A DNA stretch of 5,558 bases from NCBI GenBank assembly GCA_028712845.1, contig JAQTPO010000062.1, positions 5,596-11,153 of the forward strand, read 5' to 3'. The position numbers and the translations under genes were made by a program. This stretch comes from Dehalococcoidales bacterium (GTDB taxonomy: Bacteria; Chloroflexota; Dehalococcoidia; Dehalococcoidales; Fen-1064). A model generated the notes under the pieces. It did no database searches. It had not been told where the DNA came from and worked only from the letters and a program-made list of their open reading frames with translations. Below are positions 1-5,558 of the stretch, piece by piece; position 1 is the stretch's first letter; every line of letters starts with the position of its first letter.

Positions 1-41
1 ACAAGCTTGACGGTCTCGCAATGGTTCCGGGATTTCATCAT
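1..41 (-). CDS. possible start of the next gene of the his operon (partial, low confidence)
   Basis: Twelve bases after the hisG stop there are two successive ATG codons on the minus strand (41-39 and 38-36). They open a frame reading MMKSRNHCETVKL up to the window edge. The position is where a further his gene such as hisD would be expected, but 13 residues are not enough to recognise a family. There is no Shine-Dalgarno sequence in the twelve-base gap or the end of hisG. The real start may instead lie beyond the edge, with this stretch being spacer. I report it only as a candidate. Confidence 0.2.
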   Translation of the reverse strand, partial: MMKSRNHCETVKL

Positions 42-53
42 TTAAGTACTATT

Positions 54-1490
54 CTATAAGATAGCTTCACTCATAAGTCTTATTATTTTATTTATCCGCG
101 CTTTTTTAGTAGCGCTGTACCTTTTGTTTTTCGCCCCGATTAAACGGGCAGTGGACTCAAAAAGCGTGTCGATAATCTTCAAATTATGCCGGGCGATAGT
201 ACTCCCTGTCTCTGTATTCTCAATCAGGAGGTCAGCATCCTCCGGCAGAAATGCCTCCGTAGCTCCCCACGTCGGTATGATGCGGTACATCCCGAGGCGG
301 TTATCCCGTGCATACTTATCGGCAATATTAACATATTCCGAGGCAACTCTGATAGGGGTGGTATTTTTATTACTGATTCGCTGTAAATCATAGATATTAT
401 CTGCGGGCACATCTTTATTGACCACTGCCACAATTCTCACCCATCCCAGCTTCAGGTCAGCTAATTCCTGCACAGGACTGGCAGGAAACAGATTCAGGTG
501 GTCGGTCAACCAGTCTTTACCGGTGATTGCCAGGTCAAAATTGCCGTTCGCCACCTGCAAAGGCATATCCTGCGGGCGAATAACTTTGACGACCACTCCT
601 TCAAGATTACTGCTTGGGCGGCGATTACCGGTGGGTGATGGATAATCGTCAATATGAATGCCGACTTTATTCAGCAATTCAATCATGTGTTTCTGCTGAT
701 GTCCGTCCGGCAAAGCAAGACGTACGGTATCACTATCATAGGGTCTGGTTTTATCCCCGTCCGTGCCGTGTCCAGCAGACACTTTCCGATAAGCGGGGAA
801 GTACGGAGCAGCCTCCGTTCCTCCATCATTCACGTCAAGCTGTGCTTTTTCCAGTGTTGCCAGCACTTCGCTTAAATCTTTTTGTTCCCAGCTGATGCGG
901 TTGGCGATTAAGTAAGCAGTGAAGTTGAGGACTTTGCTTAACGGTTTCAAGCCGTTATTCACCAGTTTCTCATCGGTGCTTCCTGCTACCAGCGCCAGAG
1001 TAGCGCTTTCCGGCGGATAAGCTTCCGCTGCTCCCCACAAGGGATATATGCTGAATCTTCTTAGCCTGAGATTCAAGGCAAAGGACTCGGCGATATTCGG
1101 GTACTCGCTGGCGATACGGACTGTCTCTGTCTGTGTACGCAGGTCTTCCAACCCGGGCATTTTTATCATGCTGCTTGCCGCAACGTAAAGTGCACCCTTG
1201 CCATAACCCAGGTCTCTGATTCTGACCGGAGCCGAAGCGGAGTATTTTGATGTCAGTTCTTCAATCCAATCCAGCCCGCAGATGCCGAGGTCGTAATTGC
1301 CGATAGCTACCTGAATGGGGATGTCCTTCTCCTGAAAGACCTTCGCCAGCATATCGGGGAAGCGTTTGGATTTCAGACGATAGTTACGCAGTCCCTCGTT
1401 GTAGCCGTTCAACTGCCAGTCGGCTTTCGCAAGAAAACGGGCAGTTTCGATAAGAAGCTTACCCTTGGGCAAAGCGATTTTAACTGCCAC
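54..1490 (-). CDS. hisG: ATP phosphoribosyltransferase with two tandem HisG catalytic domains
   Basis: HisG catalyses the first step of histidine biosynthesis, joining ATP and PRPP to give N1-(5-phosphoribosyl)-ATP in the cytoplasm. The 478-residue product is roughly twice a short-form HisG (about 200-230 residues) and contains the fold twice. Copy 1 (about 1-215) has ALPKGK at 6-11, DIPIQVAIGNYDLGICGLDW at 56-75, SEYPNIA at 128-134 and WGAAEAY at 152-158. Copy 2 (about 255-478) has ALPDG at 259-263, RPQDMPLQVANGNFDLAITG at 305-324, SEYVNIA at 384-390, WGATEAF at 408-414 and an intact PRPP loop, ENTETGSTIARHNL, at 424-437. The matching loop in copy 1 (about 166-181) reads ALVAGSTDEKLVNNGL, without the S/E-T-G core, and its RPxD motif has become QEKD. 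A Gly/Asp/Pro-rich linker (about 216-254) joins them. No ACT-like regulatory domain of the long-form HisG is visible, which fits dependence on the adjacent HisZ. The start is GTG, chosen because it places the PKG motif where the family has it and has GGAGG five bases upstream. The gene overlaps hisZ by 11 bp, so translation is probably coupled. Family assignment is certain; which copy is active is inferred. Confidence 0.95.
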   Translation of the reverse strand: MAVKIALPKGKLLIETARFLAKADWQLNGYNEGLRNYRLKSKRFPDMLAKVFQEKDIPIQVAIGNYDLGICGLDWIEELTSKYSASAPVRIRDLGYGKGALYVAASSMIKMPGLEDLRTQTETVRIASEYPNIAESFALNLRLRRFSIYPLWGAAEAYPPESATLALVAGSTDEKLVNNGLKPLSKVLNFTAYLIANRISWEQKDLSEVLATLEKAQLDVNDGGTEAAPYFPAYRKVSAGHGTDGDKTRPYDSDTVRLALPDGHQQKHMIELLNKVGIHIDDYPSPTGNRRPSSNLEGVVVKVIRPQDMPLQVANGNFDLAITGKDWLTDHLNLFPASPVQELADLKLGWVRIVAVVNKDVPADNIYDLQRISNKNTTPIRVASEYVNIADKYARDNRLGMYRIIPTWGATEAFLPEDADLLIENTETGSTIARHNLKIIDTLFESTARLIGAKNKRYSATKKARINKIIRLMSEAIL

Positions 1491-2733
1491 CTTGCCCTCC
1501 CAGGAGTTTCATCAGTTCTGCCGTTGTTTTAACCGTTAGTTTACGTTTTTTAGTCCGGTCATTGATAACAAATCCCGGCGATTGCTCATTGACTTCAATC
1601 ATCCATCTGGAGACAGCTTTGTCCTCGTTGCTCAGTTGCATGCTGACCGTGAATCCTTTATCACGCAAACTATCGGCAATACGGTAGGCTGATTTGACTG
1701 TCTTCGGCTGATTATTGTTGGGTTTGATGAGGATGCCTTCAGCTTCCGACTTTATTTGCGGCGGAATTTCAATCAAGTTCATCAGGGCATCTATTTGCAG
1801 TGCAAAGCCGGAAGCGGGCGTATTTTTACCGCCCATCAGGGGAATAAGAGCGTCATATCTGCCGCCTCCGCCCAGCTTGGTTTCGCCGGCAAATAGTTGA
1901 AAAATGATACCGGTGTAATATTCGAAACCTCTACCGGAGGCAACATCGATTTTATATTTCACTCCCATAGTTTCCAACAGGTCGATAACCTCGATGAAAT
2001 TATCCAGCGCCGGCGTAAATTCAGGCAAATTACAATTAAAGGAAGCTTTAAGGTTACGCAAGAATCCGGCAGTTTTTCCTTTAAGGTCGAGCAATGGCGT
2101 GAGCAGACGCGCCAGTTCCGGTGTTTGTGCTTTTAGCCGTGTCAGCACCGCCACATCTCCGTCCAGAATCCGGTCGAAGACTTTGCTTTGTTCTTCCGGA
2201 GATAATCCGAAACCGGTCAGTAAAGCCCTTATCAAACCGGCGTGAGATAACTTCAGTTCAATATTTTTTATCCCCAGTTTTTTCAATACTTCGAGCGCCA
2301 GCGTTATCAGTTCTACATCTGCTAGTTTTGAATCGGCGCCAATCAACTCCACGCCGCACTGCCATTTCTCGCGGTTCTCTTTTCCCGTCTCTTCAAAGAT
2401 AAAGGTATTGATGATATAGGAAAGCCTGGCAAGTTTTTGATTTGCCAGATTATCGATATAAAGCCGGACTGCGGGAATCGTGCCTTCCGGTCTGAGTACC
2501 ACTCTTTCCCCGCTCCAGCCGTCCCAATCGAGAAAAGAATAAACCTTGCCCAAGGTGCCGGGTGTGAGGGTGCCGGTGGAAGTGAACAGGTGCAGGTACT
2601 CGATGGTCGGGGTTCTAACTTCTTGATAGCCCCATTTCAGGCAGGAGTTGCGGAAAACCTCCTCGATGAAGCGAAACCGCTTCATATCTTCAGCCGACAG
2701 GTCGCACGTTCCTTTACATTTTTGAACTCTCAT
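1480..2733 (-). CDS. hisZ: ATP phosphoribosyltransferase regulatory subunit (HisRS paralogue)
   Basis: HisZ binds short-form HisG and gives it histidine feedback control; it descends from histidyl-tRNA synthetase but does not charge tRNA. The 417-residue protein shows the class II fold: motif-1-like WGYQEVRTPTIE at 34-45, LRPEGT at 80-85, a motif 2 region at about 110-131, the HisA-like RGFEYYTG at 268-275, and motif 3 region LGGGGRYDAL at 287-296. In motif 2 the catalytic pattern FRxERPQxGRxRxF of true HisRS is replaced by FIFEETGKENREKW (111-124), so the key arginine is missing. That argues for HisZ, as does the overlapping hisG downstream. A C-terminal domain (about 330-412) resembles the anticodon-binding domain of HisRS, making this a long HisZ. 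The ATG at 2733 starts just before the KG.CDL element typical of these N-termini. A purine-rich GGAAAAGG lies 7 bases upstream. It is the first gene of its operon, after a divergent intergenic region. An inactive or second HisRS is the only real alternative. Confidence 0.9.
   Translation of the reverse strand: MRVQKCKGTCDLSAEDMKRFRFIEEVFRNSCLKWGYQEVRTPTIEYLHLFTSTGTLTPGTLGKVYSFLDWDGWSGERVVLRPEGTIPAVRLYIDNLANQKLARLSYIINTFIFEETGKENREKWQCGVELIGADSKLADVELITLALEVLKKLGIKNIELKLSHAGLIRALLTGFGLSPEEQSKVFDRILDGDVAVLTRLKAQTPELARLLTPLLDLKGKTAGFLRNLKASFNCNLPEFTPALDNFIEVIDLLETMGVKYKIDVASGRGFEYYTGIIFQLFAGETKLGGGGRYDALIPLMGGKNTPASGFALQIDALMNLIEIPPQIKSEAEGILIKPNNNQPKTVKSAYRIADSLRDKGFTVSMQLSNEDKAVSRWMIEVNEQSPGFVINDRTKKRKLTVKTTAELMKLLGGQGGS
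1496..1500 (-). promoter_or_regulatory. ribosome binding site of hisG, inside the 3' end of hisZ
   Basis: On the minus strand GGAGG precedes the GTG start at 1490 by five bases. It lies within the last codons of hisZ (the Gly-Gly near its C-terminus). It supports the GTG start over any internal ATG and implies translational coupling with hisZ. Confidence 0.8.
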
Positions 2734-2765
2734 TTTAGTACCTTTTCCAGTTTAATTAATATCCA

Positions 2766-2771
2766 ATTATA
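2766..2771 (-). promoter_or_regulatory. candidate -10 element of the hisZ-hisG operon
   Basis: The minus strand carries a perfect TATAAT here, 32 bases before the hisZ ATG, which would give a leader of about 25 bases. No good -35 hexamer sits 16-18 bases upstream (the 17-bp position reads ACAAAG), so the call rests on the -10 and its location. With so short a leader there is no room for a T-box or his attenuator between this promoter and hisZ. Confidence 0.4.
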
Positions 2772-2933
2772 CAATAATGGACTACTTACTTTGTTGCATC
2801 CGTTATTCCCAATAGTATATGCTCTCATTTCAAATGACATTGTGTTCTCGTTTTGTTGAAAGTACGATGATAATATTTACATGCAACATTACCCCATAAT
2901 TACACAATGACCCACCCCTTTATCCCCGCCATT

Positions 2934-2949
2934 GAGGGTGAATACCCTC
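2934..2949. repeat. small perfect hairpin in the hisZ-nfeD intergenic region
   Basis: GAGGGT (2934-2939) pairs with ACCCTC (2944-2949) around a four-base loop. Its 3' arm overlaps the 5' arm of a second short hairpin, CTCCA (2947-2951) / TGGAG (2957-2961), so the two cannot both form fully. No function can be read from this; it may be part of an untranslated transcript ending at the terminator downstream. Confidence 0.35.
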
Positions 2950-3040
2950 CATCTTCTGGAGTTTCTACCTTGACACATCCAGATTCATTTCTAAGCCAAT
3001 ATTGACAACCAAAAACAAACTGAACATTTCAAATATTCCT

Positions 3041-3086
3041 ACAAATAAAAAAGCCCGGGATTTTTATCTCGGGCTTTTTTATTTGT
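3041..3086. terminator. strong bidirectional intrinsic terminator
   Basis: Two 20-base arms (3041-3060 and 3067-3086) pair with only one G-U wobble around a six-base loop. The core is GC-rich, AGCCCGGGA against TCTCGGGCT, flanked by an A-run on the left and a T-run on the right, so it works as a Rho-independent terminator on both strands. On the plus strand the T-rich stretch continues to about 3100. It sits between two divergent promoters rather than after a visible gene. Confidence 0.9.
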
Positions 3087-3253
3087 TATTATTGTTTTTT
3101 ATTCAACGACTGATTGACCAAGCCCGATGGGTGGTTAAAGTATGATGAGTATGATGATGGATAATGTGGGCTTGATTAAACATGCTAGACTTTTATTTTC
3201 TCCTCGATTATTCAAAGTCAATATTACAATGAATAGTGAATGATGTCAAATTT

Positions 3254-3282
3254 TTGCAATAAATCACATCCGGTTATATAAT
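3254..3282 (+). promoter_or_regulatory. sigma70-type promoter of nfeD-slipin
   Basis: A -35 hexamer TTGCAA (3254-3259) and a perfect -10 TATAAT (3277-3282) are separated by exactly 17 bases. Transcription would begin near 3289, giving a leader of about 25 bases before nfeD. The -10 is followed by a G-rich discriminator (GCGGGGG, 3283-3289), a trait linked in some bacteria to growth-rate or stringent control; that link is inference here. Confidence 0.75.
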
Positions 3283-3306
3283 GCGGGGGAAGAGGTGAGT
3301 CTTCAC

Positions 3307-3310
3307 GGGA
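3307..3310 (+). promoter_or_regulatory. ribosome binding site of nfeD; start ambiguous by one codon
   Basis: GGGA lies four bases before the ATG at 3315 and seven before the ATG at 3318, so the second ATG has better spacing. A stronger-looking purine stretch AGAGGTGAG (3291-3299) is about 15 bases from 3315, too far for normal use. Either start leaves the signal peptide intact. Confidence 0.45.
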
Positions 3311-3314
3311 AACG

Positions 3315-4634
3315 ATGATGAAAATATTACGACTATTCACGCTTGTAGGGTTATTGATTACCAGCTTTTTTGCTGTGACAGGTGTCGAAGCTGATAGTCC
3401 CACTGTTGCCGTTCTCGATGTCAAAGGCATCATCAATCCGGTTACGGCTGATTACATCAGTCGTGGTATTCAGGAAGCGGAAAGCAGTAATGCCGTTGTT
3501 TGTGTGATTCAATTAGATACACCGGGCGGATTGGATACTTCGATGCGGGACATTGTTCAGGATATCGTCAACGCAAAAATTCCCGTTGTTGTTTATGTCT
3601 CACCATCGGGGGCGAGGGCGGCTTCGGCGGGGGTATTTATCACCGTATCGGCTCATATTGCGGCAATGTCGCCCAATACTGCCATCGGCGCTGCCAGTCC
3701 TGTCTCAATTAGCTCTTCCGGGGAAGAAGATATTTCGGACACAATGAAAGAGAAGGTATTTAATGATGCCGCTGCTTACATCAGAAGCCTGGCGGGCACG
3801 CACGGGCGCAATGTGGACTGGGCGGAAAAAGCTGTCAGAGAAGCGGTTTCTGCCACCGAAACGGAAGCCCTGGAGCTCAAAGTCGTCGATGTTATTGCCC
3901 CCGATTTGAATTCATTGCTTCTACAGATTAACGGCAGAGAAGTAACGCTATCGAACGGCGCAAAAGTTATACTAAATACAGCATCGGCTGCCGTTAATCC
4001 CTTGAAAATGACAGCGATGGAGCAGTTTTTACTTGCCATCAGCGACCCCAATATTGCCTTCACACTGATGGGGCTGGCATCCATCGGGCTTTTCGTAGAA
4101 ATCACTAATCCCGGACTTATTTTCCCCGGTGTAATCGGCGCAATCAGTCTCATCTTCTCGCTTTTTGCGCTGGGGAATCTACCGGTGAATATTGCCGGTA
4201 TTTTATTGATAGTCCTGGCTTTTGTGTTGTTTATTGTTGAAGCGGTGACGCCGGCTACCTTCGGCGCATTGACGGCGGGAGGAATTGCCTCTATGATAGT
4301 TGGGGGACTAATACTGTTCAAAGGAGGGCCATTATTTAACGTGGATATCTGGTTGATTGTAATTTTCGCGGTTTGCATCGGCGCTCTCTTTGCCTTTATA
4401 ATTAGTCGGATTGTTAAGGCGCATCATCTTCAGGCAACCACCGGAATGGAAGAATTAATCGGTTCTGAAGCTGTGGTGCGGACGATGCTAAACCCGGAGG
4501 GAACGGTCTTTTTCAAAGGTGAACTCTGGGGGGCAGTCTCGGAAGCAGGAAATATTGAGCCCGGTGAGGCGGTAACTATCAAGAAAATCGAAGGTTTAAA
4601 GTTGTTTGTCATAAAAAAAGAAGGAGGCAAGTAG
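3315..4634 (+). CDS. nfeD: long-form NfeD membrane serine protease (ClpP-class, stomatin operon partner)
   Basis: This is a full-length (439 residues) membrane-bound NfeD of the type with an extracytoplasmic ClpP-like protease domain, a membrane block and a C-terminal OB-fold. A signal peptide covers about 1-26 with a likely cleavage at VEA/DSP. The protease domain spans about 30-215. It has LDTPGGLDTSMRDIV at 67-81, SPSGARAASAGVFI at 96-109 with the probable nucleophile Ser104, and EKVFNDAAAYIRSLA at 146-160, whose Lys147 (or nearby Lys145) aligns with the general-base lysine of the Ser-Lys dyad known from Pyrococcus PH1510. Hydrophobic segments at about 246-262, 266-286, 291-311, 318-336 and 345-365 form the membrane block. 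Residues about 375-436 are the NfeD OB-like domain. The next gene, a slipin, starts directly after its stop. In the archaeal pair the protease cleaves the hydrophobic C-terminus of the slipin, so a role in membrane-protein quality control is likely. No key residue appears lost. Confidence 0.93.
   Translation: MMKILRLFTLVGLLITSFFAVTGVEADSPTVAVLDVKGIINPVTADYISRGIQEAESSNAVVCVIQLDTPGGLDTSMRDIVQDIVNAKIPVVVYVSPSGARAASAGVFITVSAHIAAMSPNTAIGAASPVSISSSGEEDISDTMKEKVFNDAAAYIRSLAGTHGRNVDWAEKAVREAVSATETEALELKVVDVIAPDLNSLLLQINGREVTLSNGAKVILNTASAAVNPLKMTAMEQFLLAISDPNIAFTLMGLASIGLFVEITNPGLIFPGVIGAISLIFSLFALGNLPVNIAGILLIVLAFVLFIVEAVTPATFGALTAGGIASMIVGGLILFKGGPLFNVDIWLIVIFAVCIGALFAFIISRIVKAHHLQATTGMEELIGSEAVVRTMLNPEGTVFFKGELWGAVSEAGNIEPGEAVTIKKIEGLKLFVIKKEGGK
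4621..4627 (+). promoter_or_regulatory. ribosome binding site of the slipin gene
   Basis: AAGGAGG, an excellent Shine-Dalgarno sequence, ends seven bases before the ATG at 4635. It lies inside the last codons of nfeD, and the nfeD stop TAG abuts the start (TAGATG), so the two genes share a transcript and are likely co-translated. Confidence 0.85.
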
Positions 4635-5393
4635 ATGGATCCTATTGTTTATGGAATTATTGTCCTGGTAATTATCATTATCATCGCTTCATCTGTCAGG
4701 ATTGACAAAGAGTACGAGAGAGTGGTCGTTTTCCGTTTAGGTCGATTGGTTGGAGCGAGAGGCCCGGGTTTTTTGCTGGTTTTGCCATTGGGATTTGATA
4801 AAACCCAGAAGATTGATTTGCGTGTCATTACAATGGATATTCCCCCGCAAGATGTCATTACAAAAGACAATGTCACTATCCGTGTCAATGCGGTAGTCTA
4901 TTTCCGTGTTGTTAATCCGGTGGATTCCGTGGTTAAGGTCGCTAATTTTATGTTTGCCACCTCGCAGATAGCACAAACGACAATGCGTAATGTTCTCGGC
5001 CAGTCCGAACTGGATGAATTACTGGCAAAAAGAGAAAAACTCAACCAGATGTTGCAGAAAATCATCGATGAACATACTGACCCCTGGGGAGTCAAAGTCA
5101 GCACCGTAGAAATAAAAGATGTGGAATTACCGGAAGGGATGAGGCGCAGTATGGCGGCACAGGCAGAAGCAGAAAGAGAGCGAAGAGCGAAAGTGATTCA
5201 TGCCGATGGTGAATTCCAGGCATCTCAGAAACTGGCGGACGCAGCCAAGGTCATCGGCAGTGAAACTGCCACGCTTCAGCTGCGTTATTTACAAACTCTA
5301 ACAGAGGTTGCGGCTGATAAGAACAGCACCATCATTTTCCCATTCCCGATGGAATTTCTCAAAGCATTCCTGCCGAAAGAAAAGCAAGGTTAG
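4635..5393 (+). CDS. slipin / stomatin-like SPFH (band 7) membrane protein
   Basis: The 252-residue protein is a prokaryotic stomatin homologue. A single N-terminal membrane anchor (about 4-20, an Ile/Val-rich stretch) is followed by the SPFH domain (about 22-175). That domain contains [20 protein letters not shown] at 26-45, a family signature, then [20 protein letters not shown] at 70-89 and [14 protein letters not shown] at 121-134. A charged Ala/Glu/Arg-rich helix (about 172-205, [16 protein letters not shown]) should form the coiled coil used for oligomerisation. The tail [17 protein letters not shown] (230-246) matches the hydrophobic C-terminal segment that NfeD proteases cleave in the archaeal stomatin PH1511. 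Slipins form large membrane rings and scaffolds; the precise cellular job of bacterial members is poorly known. It is the second gene of the nfeD operon, and a terminator follows 22 bases after its stop. Length and motifs are typical; QmcA/HflK-type proteins are relatives but the NfeD pairing favours slipin. Confidence 0.92.
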   Translation: MDPIVYGIIVLVIIIIIASSVRIDKEYERVVVFRLGRLVGARGPGFLLVLPLGFDKTQKIDLRVITMDIPPQDVITKDNVTIRVNAVVYFRVVNPVDSVVKVANFMFATSQIAQTTMRNVLGQSELDELLAKREKLNQMLQKIIDEHTDPWGVKVSTVEIKDVELPEGMRRSMAAQAEAERERRAKVIHADGEFQASQKLADAAKVIGSETATLQLRYLQTLTEVAADKNSTIIFPFPMEFLKAFLPKEKQG

Positions 5394-5414
5394 ACAAGGT
5401 TACCTGAAACAGTC

Positions 5415-5450
5415 AATAGTAGCCCCGGCTTGTCGGGGCTACTATTTTTT
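5415..5450 (+). terminator. intrinsic terminator of the nfeD-slipin operon
   Basis: Perfect 13-base arms (5415-5427 and 5434-5446, core TAGCCCCG/CGGGGCTA) close a six-base loop and run into TTTTTT at 5445-5450. It lies between convergent genes. On the minus strand the stem is followed by only a short T-run, so it should be weaker for birA. Confidence 0.9.
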
Positions 5451-5558
5451 AGCGTAGAGTAACATCGCCGGCCATAAATTTCATCAGGCTACCATCGGGA
5501 CTACGTAACAGCAGACTGCCATCATCCGCTACTGACTCGGCGGTGCCTTCATAGACAT
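5449..5558 (-). CDS. birA: C-terminal end of a biotin-protein ligase (partial)
   Basis: The minus strand from the right edge is open for 35 full codons and ends in TAA at 5451-5449. The translation contains YEGTAESVADDGSLLLR, then DGS, then MAGDVTLR at the very end. This fits the SH3-like C-terminal domain of BirA-type biotin-[acetyl-CoA-carboxylase] ligases, which typically reads GxAxxIDxxGxLLL..DG....sGdVxLR. The enzyme attaches biotin to the carrier protein of biotin-dependent carboxylases. The catalytic domain, and any DNA-binding domain, lie outside the window, so whether it is also a repressor cannot be told. It converges on the slipin gene, 55 bases away. Confidence 0.8.
   Translation of the reverse strand, partial: VYEGTAESVADDGSLLLRSPDGSLMKFMAGDVTLR

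Larger units (their letters stand above)
2734..3314. other. divergent intergenic region, no convincing gene
   Basis: These 581 bases separate hisZ (minus) from nfeD (plus). They hold the two candidate promoters, a C-rich block with two small overlapping hairpins (about 2892-2961) and a strong bidirectional terminator (3041-3086). A 9-bp tandem repeat, tatgatgag/tatgatgat, lies at 3141-3158. An inverted repeat CAAGCCC (3119-3125) / GGGCTTG (3168-3174) is 42 bases apart. I see no tRNA, CRISPR array or transposon end. Reading frames here are short and lack good ribosome binding sites. Confidence 0.7.

Noticed and set aside
54..1490. The HisG repeat as an assembly or sequencing duplication
   Set aside because: The two halves are strongly diverged and joined by a non-repeated linker in an unbroken frame; an artefact would give near-identical copies.
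1480..2733. A true histidyl-tRNA synthetase
   Set aside because: Motif 2 has lost the catalytic arginine and the ERPQxGR pattern, and the gene overlaps hisG, which fits HisZ.
2437..2859. 140-codon open frame on the plus strand running out of hisZ
   Set aside because: Most of it is the complement of hisZ, it has no ribosome binding site, and its tail in the intergenic region shows no protein-like pattern.
2931..2950. T-box-like string (GAGGGTGAATACC) that might control hisZ
   Set aside because: It lacks the T-box core GGNACCGCG. The order of antiterminator and terminator is wrong for hisZ on the minus strand, and the hisZ -10 lies downstream of it.
3142..3243. 33-codon frame MMSMMMDN... in the intergenic region
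   Set aside because: It begins in a tatgatgag tandem repeat, has only a weak GGTGG upstream, and lies just upstream of the nfeD promoter; nothing supports translation.
3776..4378. 200-codon open frame on the minus strand
   Set aside because: It is antisense to the membrane region of nfeD, has low-complexity Ile/Ser/Thr-rich composition and no recognisable domain; nfeD on the other strand is certain.
5385..5402. Direct repeat CAAGGTTA twice at the slipin stop
   Set aside because: Eight bases twice at one site is within chance; no mobile element or attachment site accompanies it.

Overview
The window (5,558 bp) holds two complete two-gene units that diverge from a 581-bp intergenic region, plus the ends of one or two flanking genes. 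It looks like a bacterium of moderate GC content. HisZ together with a short-form-type HisG, and an NfeD-slipin pair next to birA, would suit an anaerobic lineage such as Chloroflexota (Dehalococcoidia-like). That placement is inference; nothing in the window fixes the taxon.

Left half, minus strand: hisZ (2733 down to 1480) and hisG (1490 down to 54) overlap by 11 bp and form the start of a histidine-biosynthesis operon. HisZ is the catalytically dead histidyl-tRNA-synthetase paralogue that regulates HisG. HisG is the oddity of the window. It is about twice the usual short-form length because it contains two complete, strongly diverged HisG catalytic domains in one reading frame. The N-terminal copy has lost the PRPP-binding loop and the RPxD motif. 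The C-terminal copy keeps both but has lost the lysine of the N-terminal PKG motif. A further gene may begin at 41 and run off the left edge.

Middle (2734-3314): a divergent intergenic region without a convincing gene. It holds a perfect TATAAT -10 close to hisZ, a good TTGCAA-17-TATAAT promoter for nfeD, and a very strong bidirectional intrinsic terminator (3041-3086) lying between the two divergent promoters, where neither flanking gene obviously needs it. A small untranslated RNA ending there is possible but not shown.

Right half, plus strand: a long-form NfeD membrane serine protease (3315-4634) is followed directly (TAGATG junction) by its stomatin/slipin partner (4635-5393). This is the classic stomatin operon, in which the NfeD protease domain is thought to cleave the slipin C-terminal hydrophobic tail. 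A terminator (5415-5450) closes it. On the opposite strand, converging from the right edge, is the C-terminal end of a birA-type biotin-protein ligase (5449-5558), whose stop codon lies inside the terminator's T-tract.
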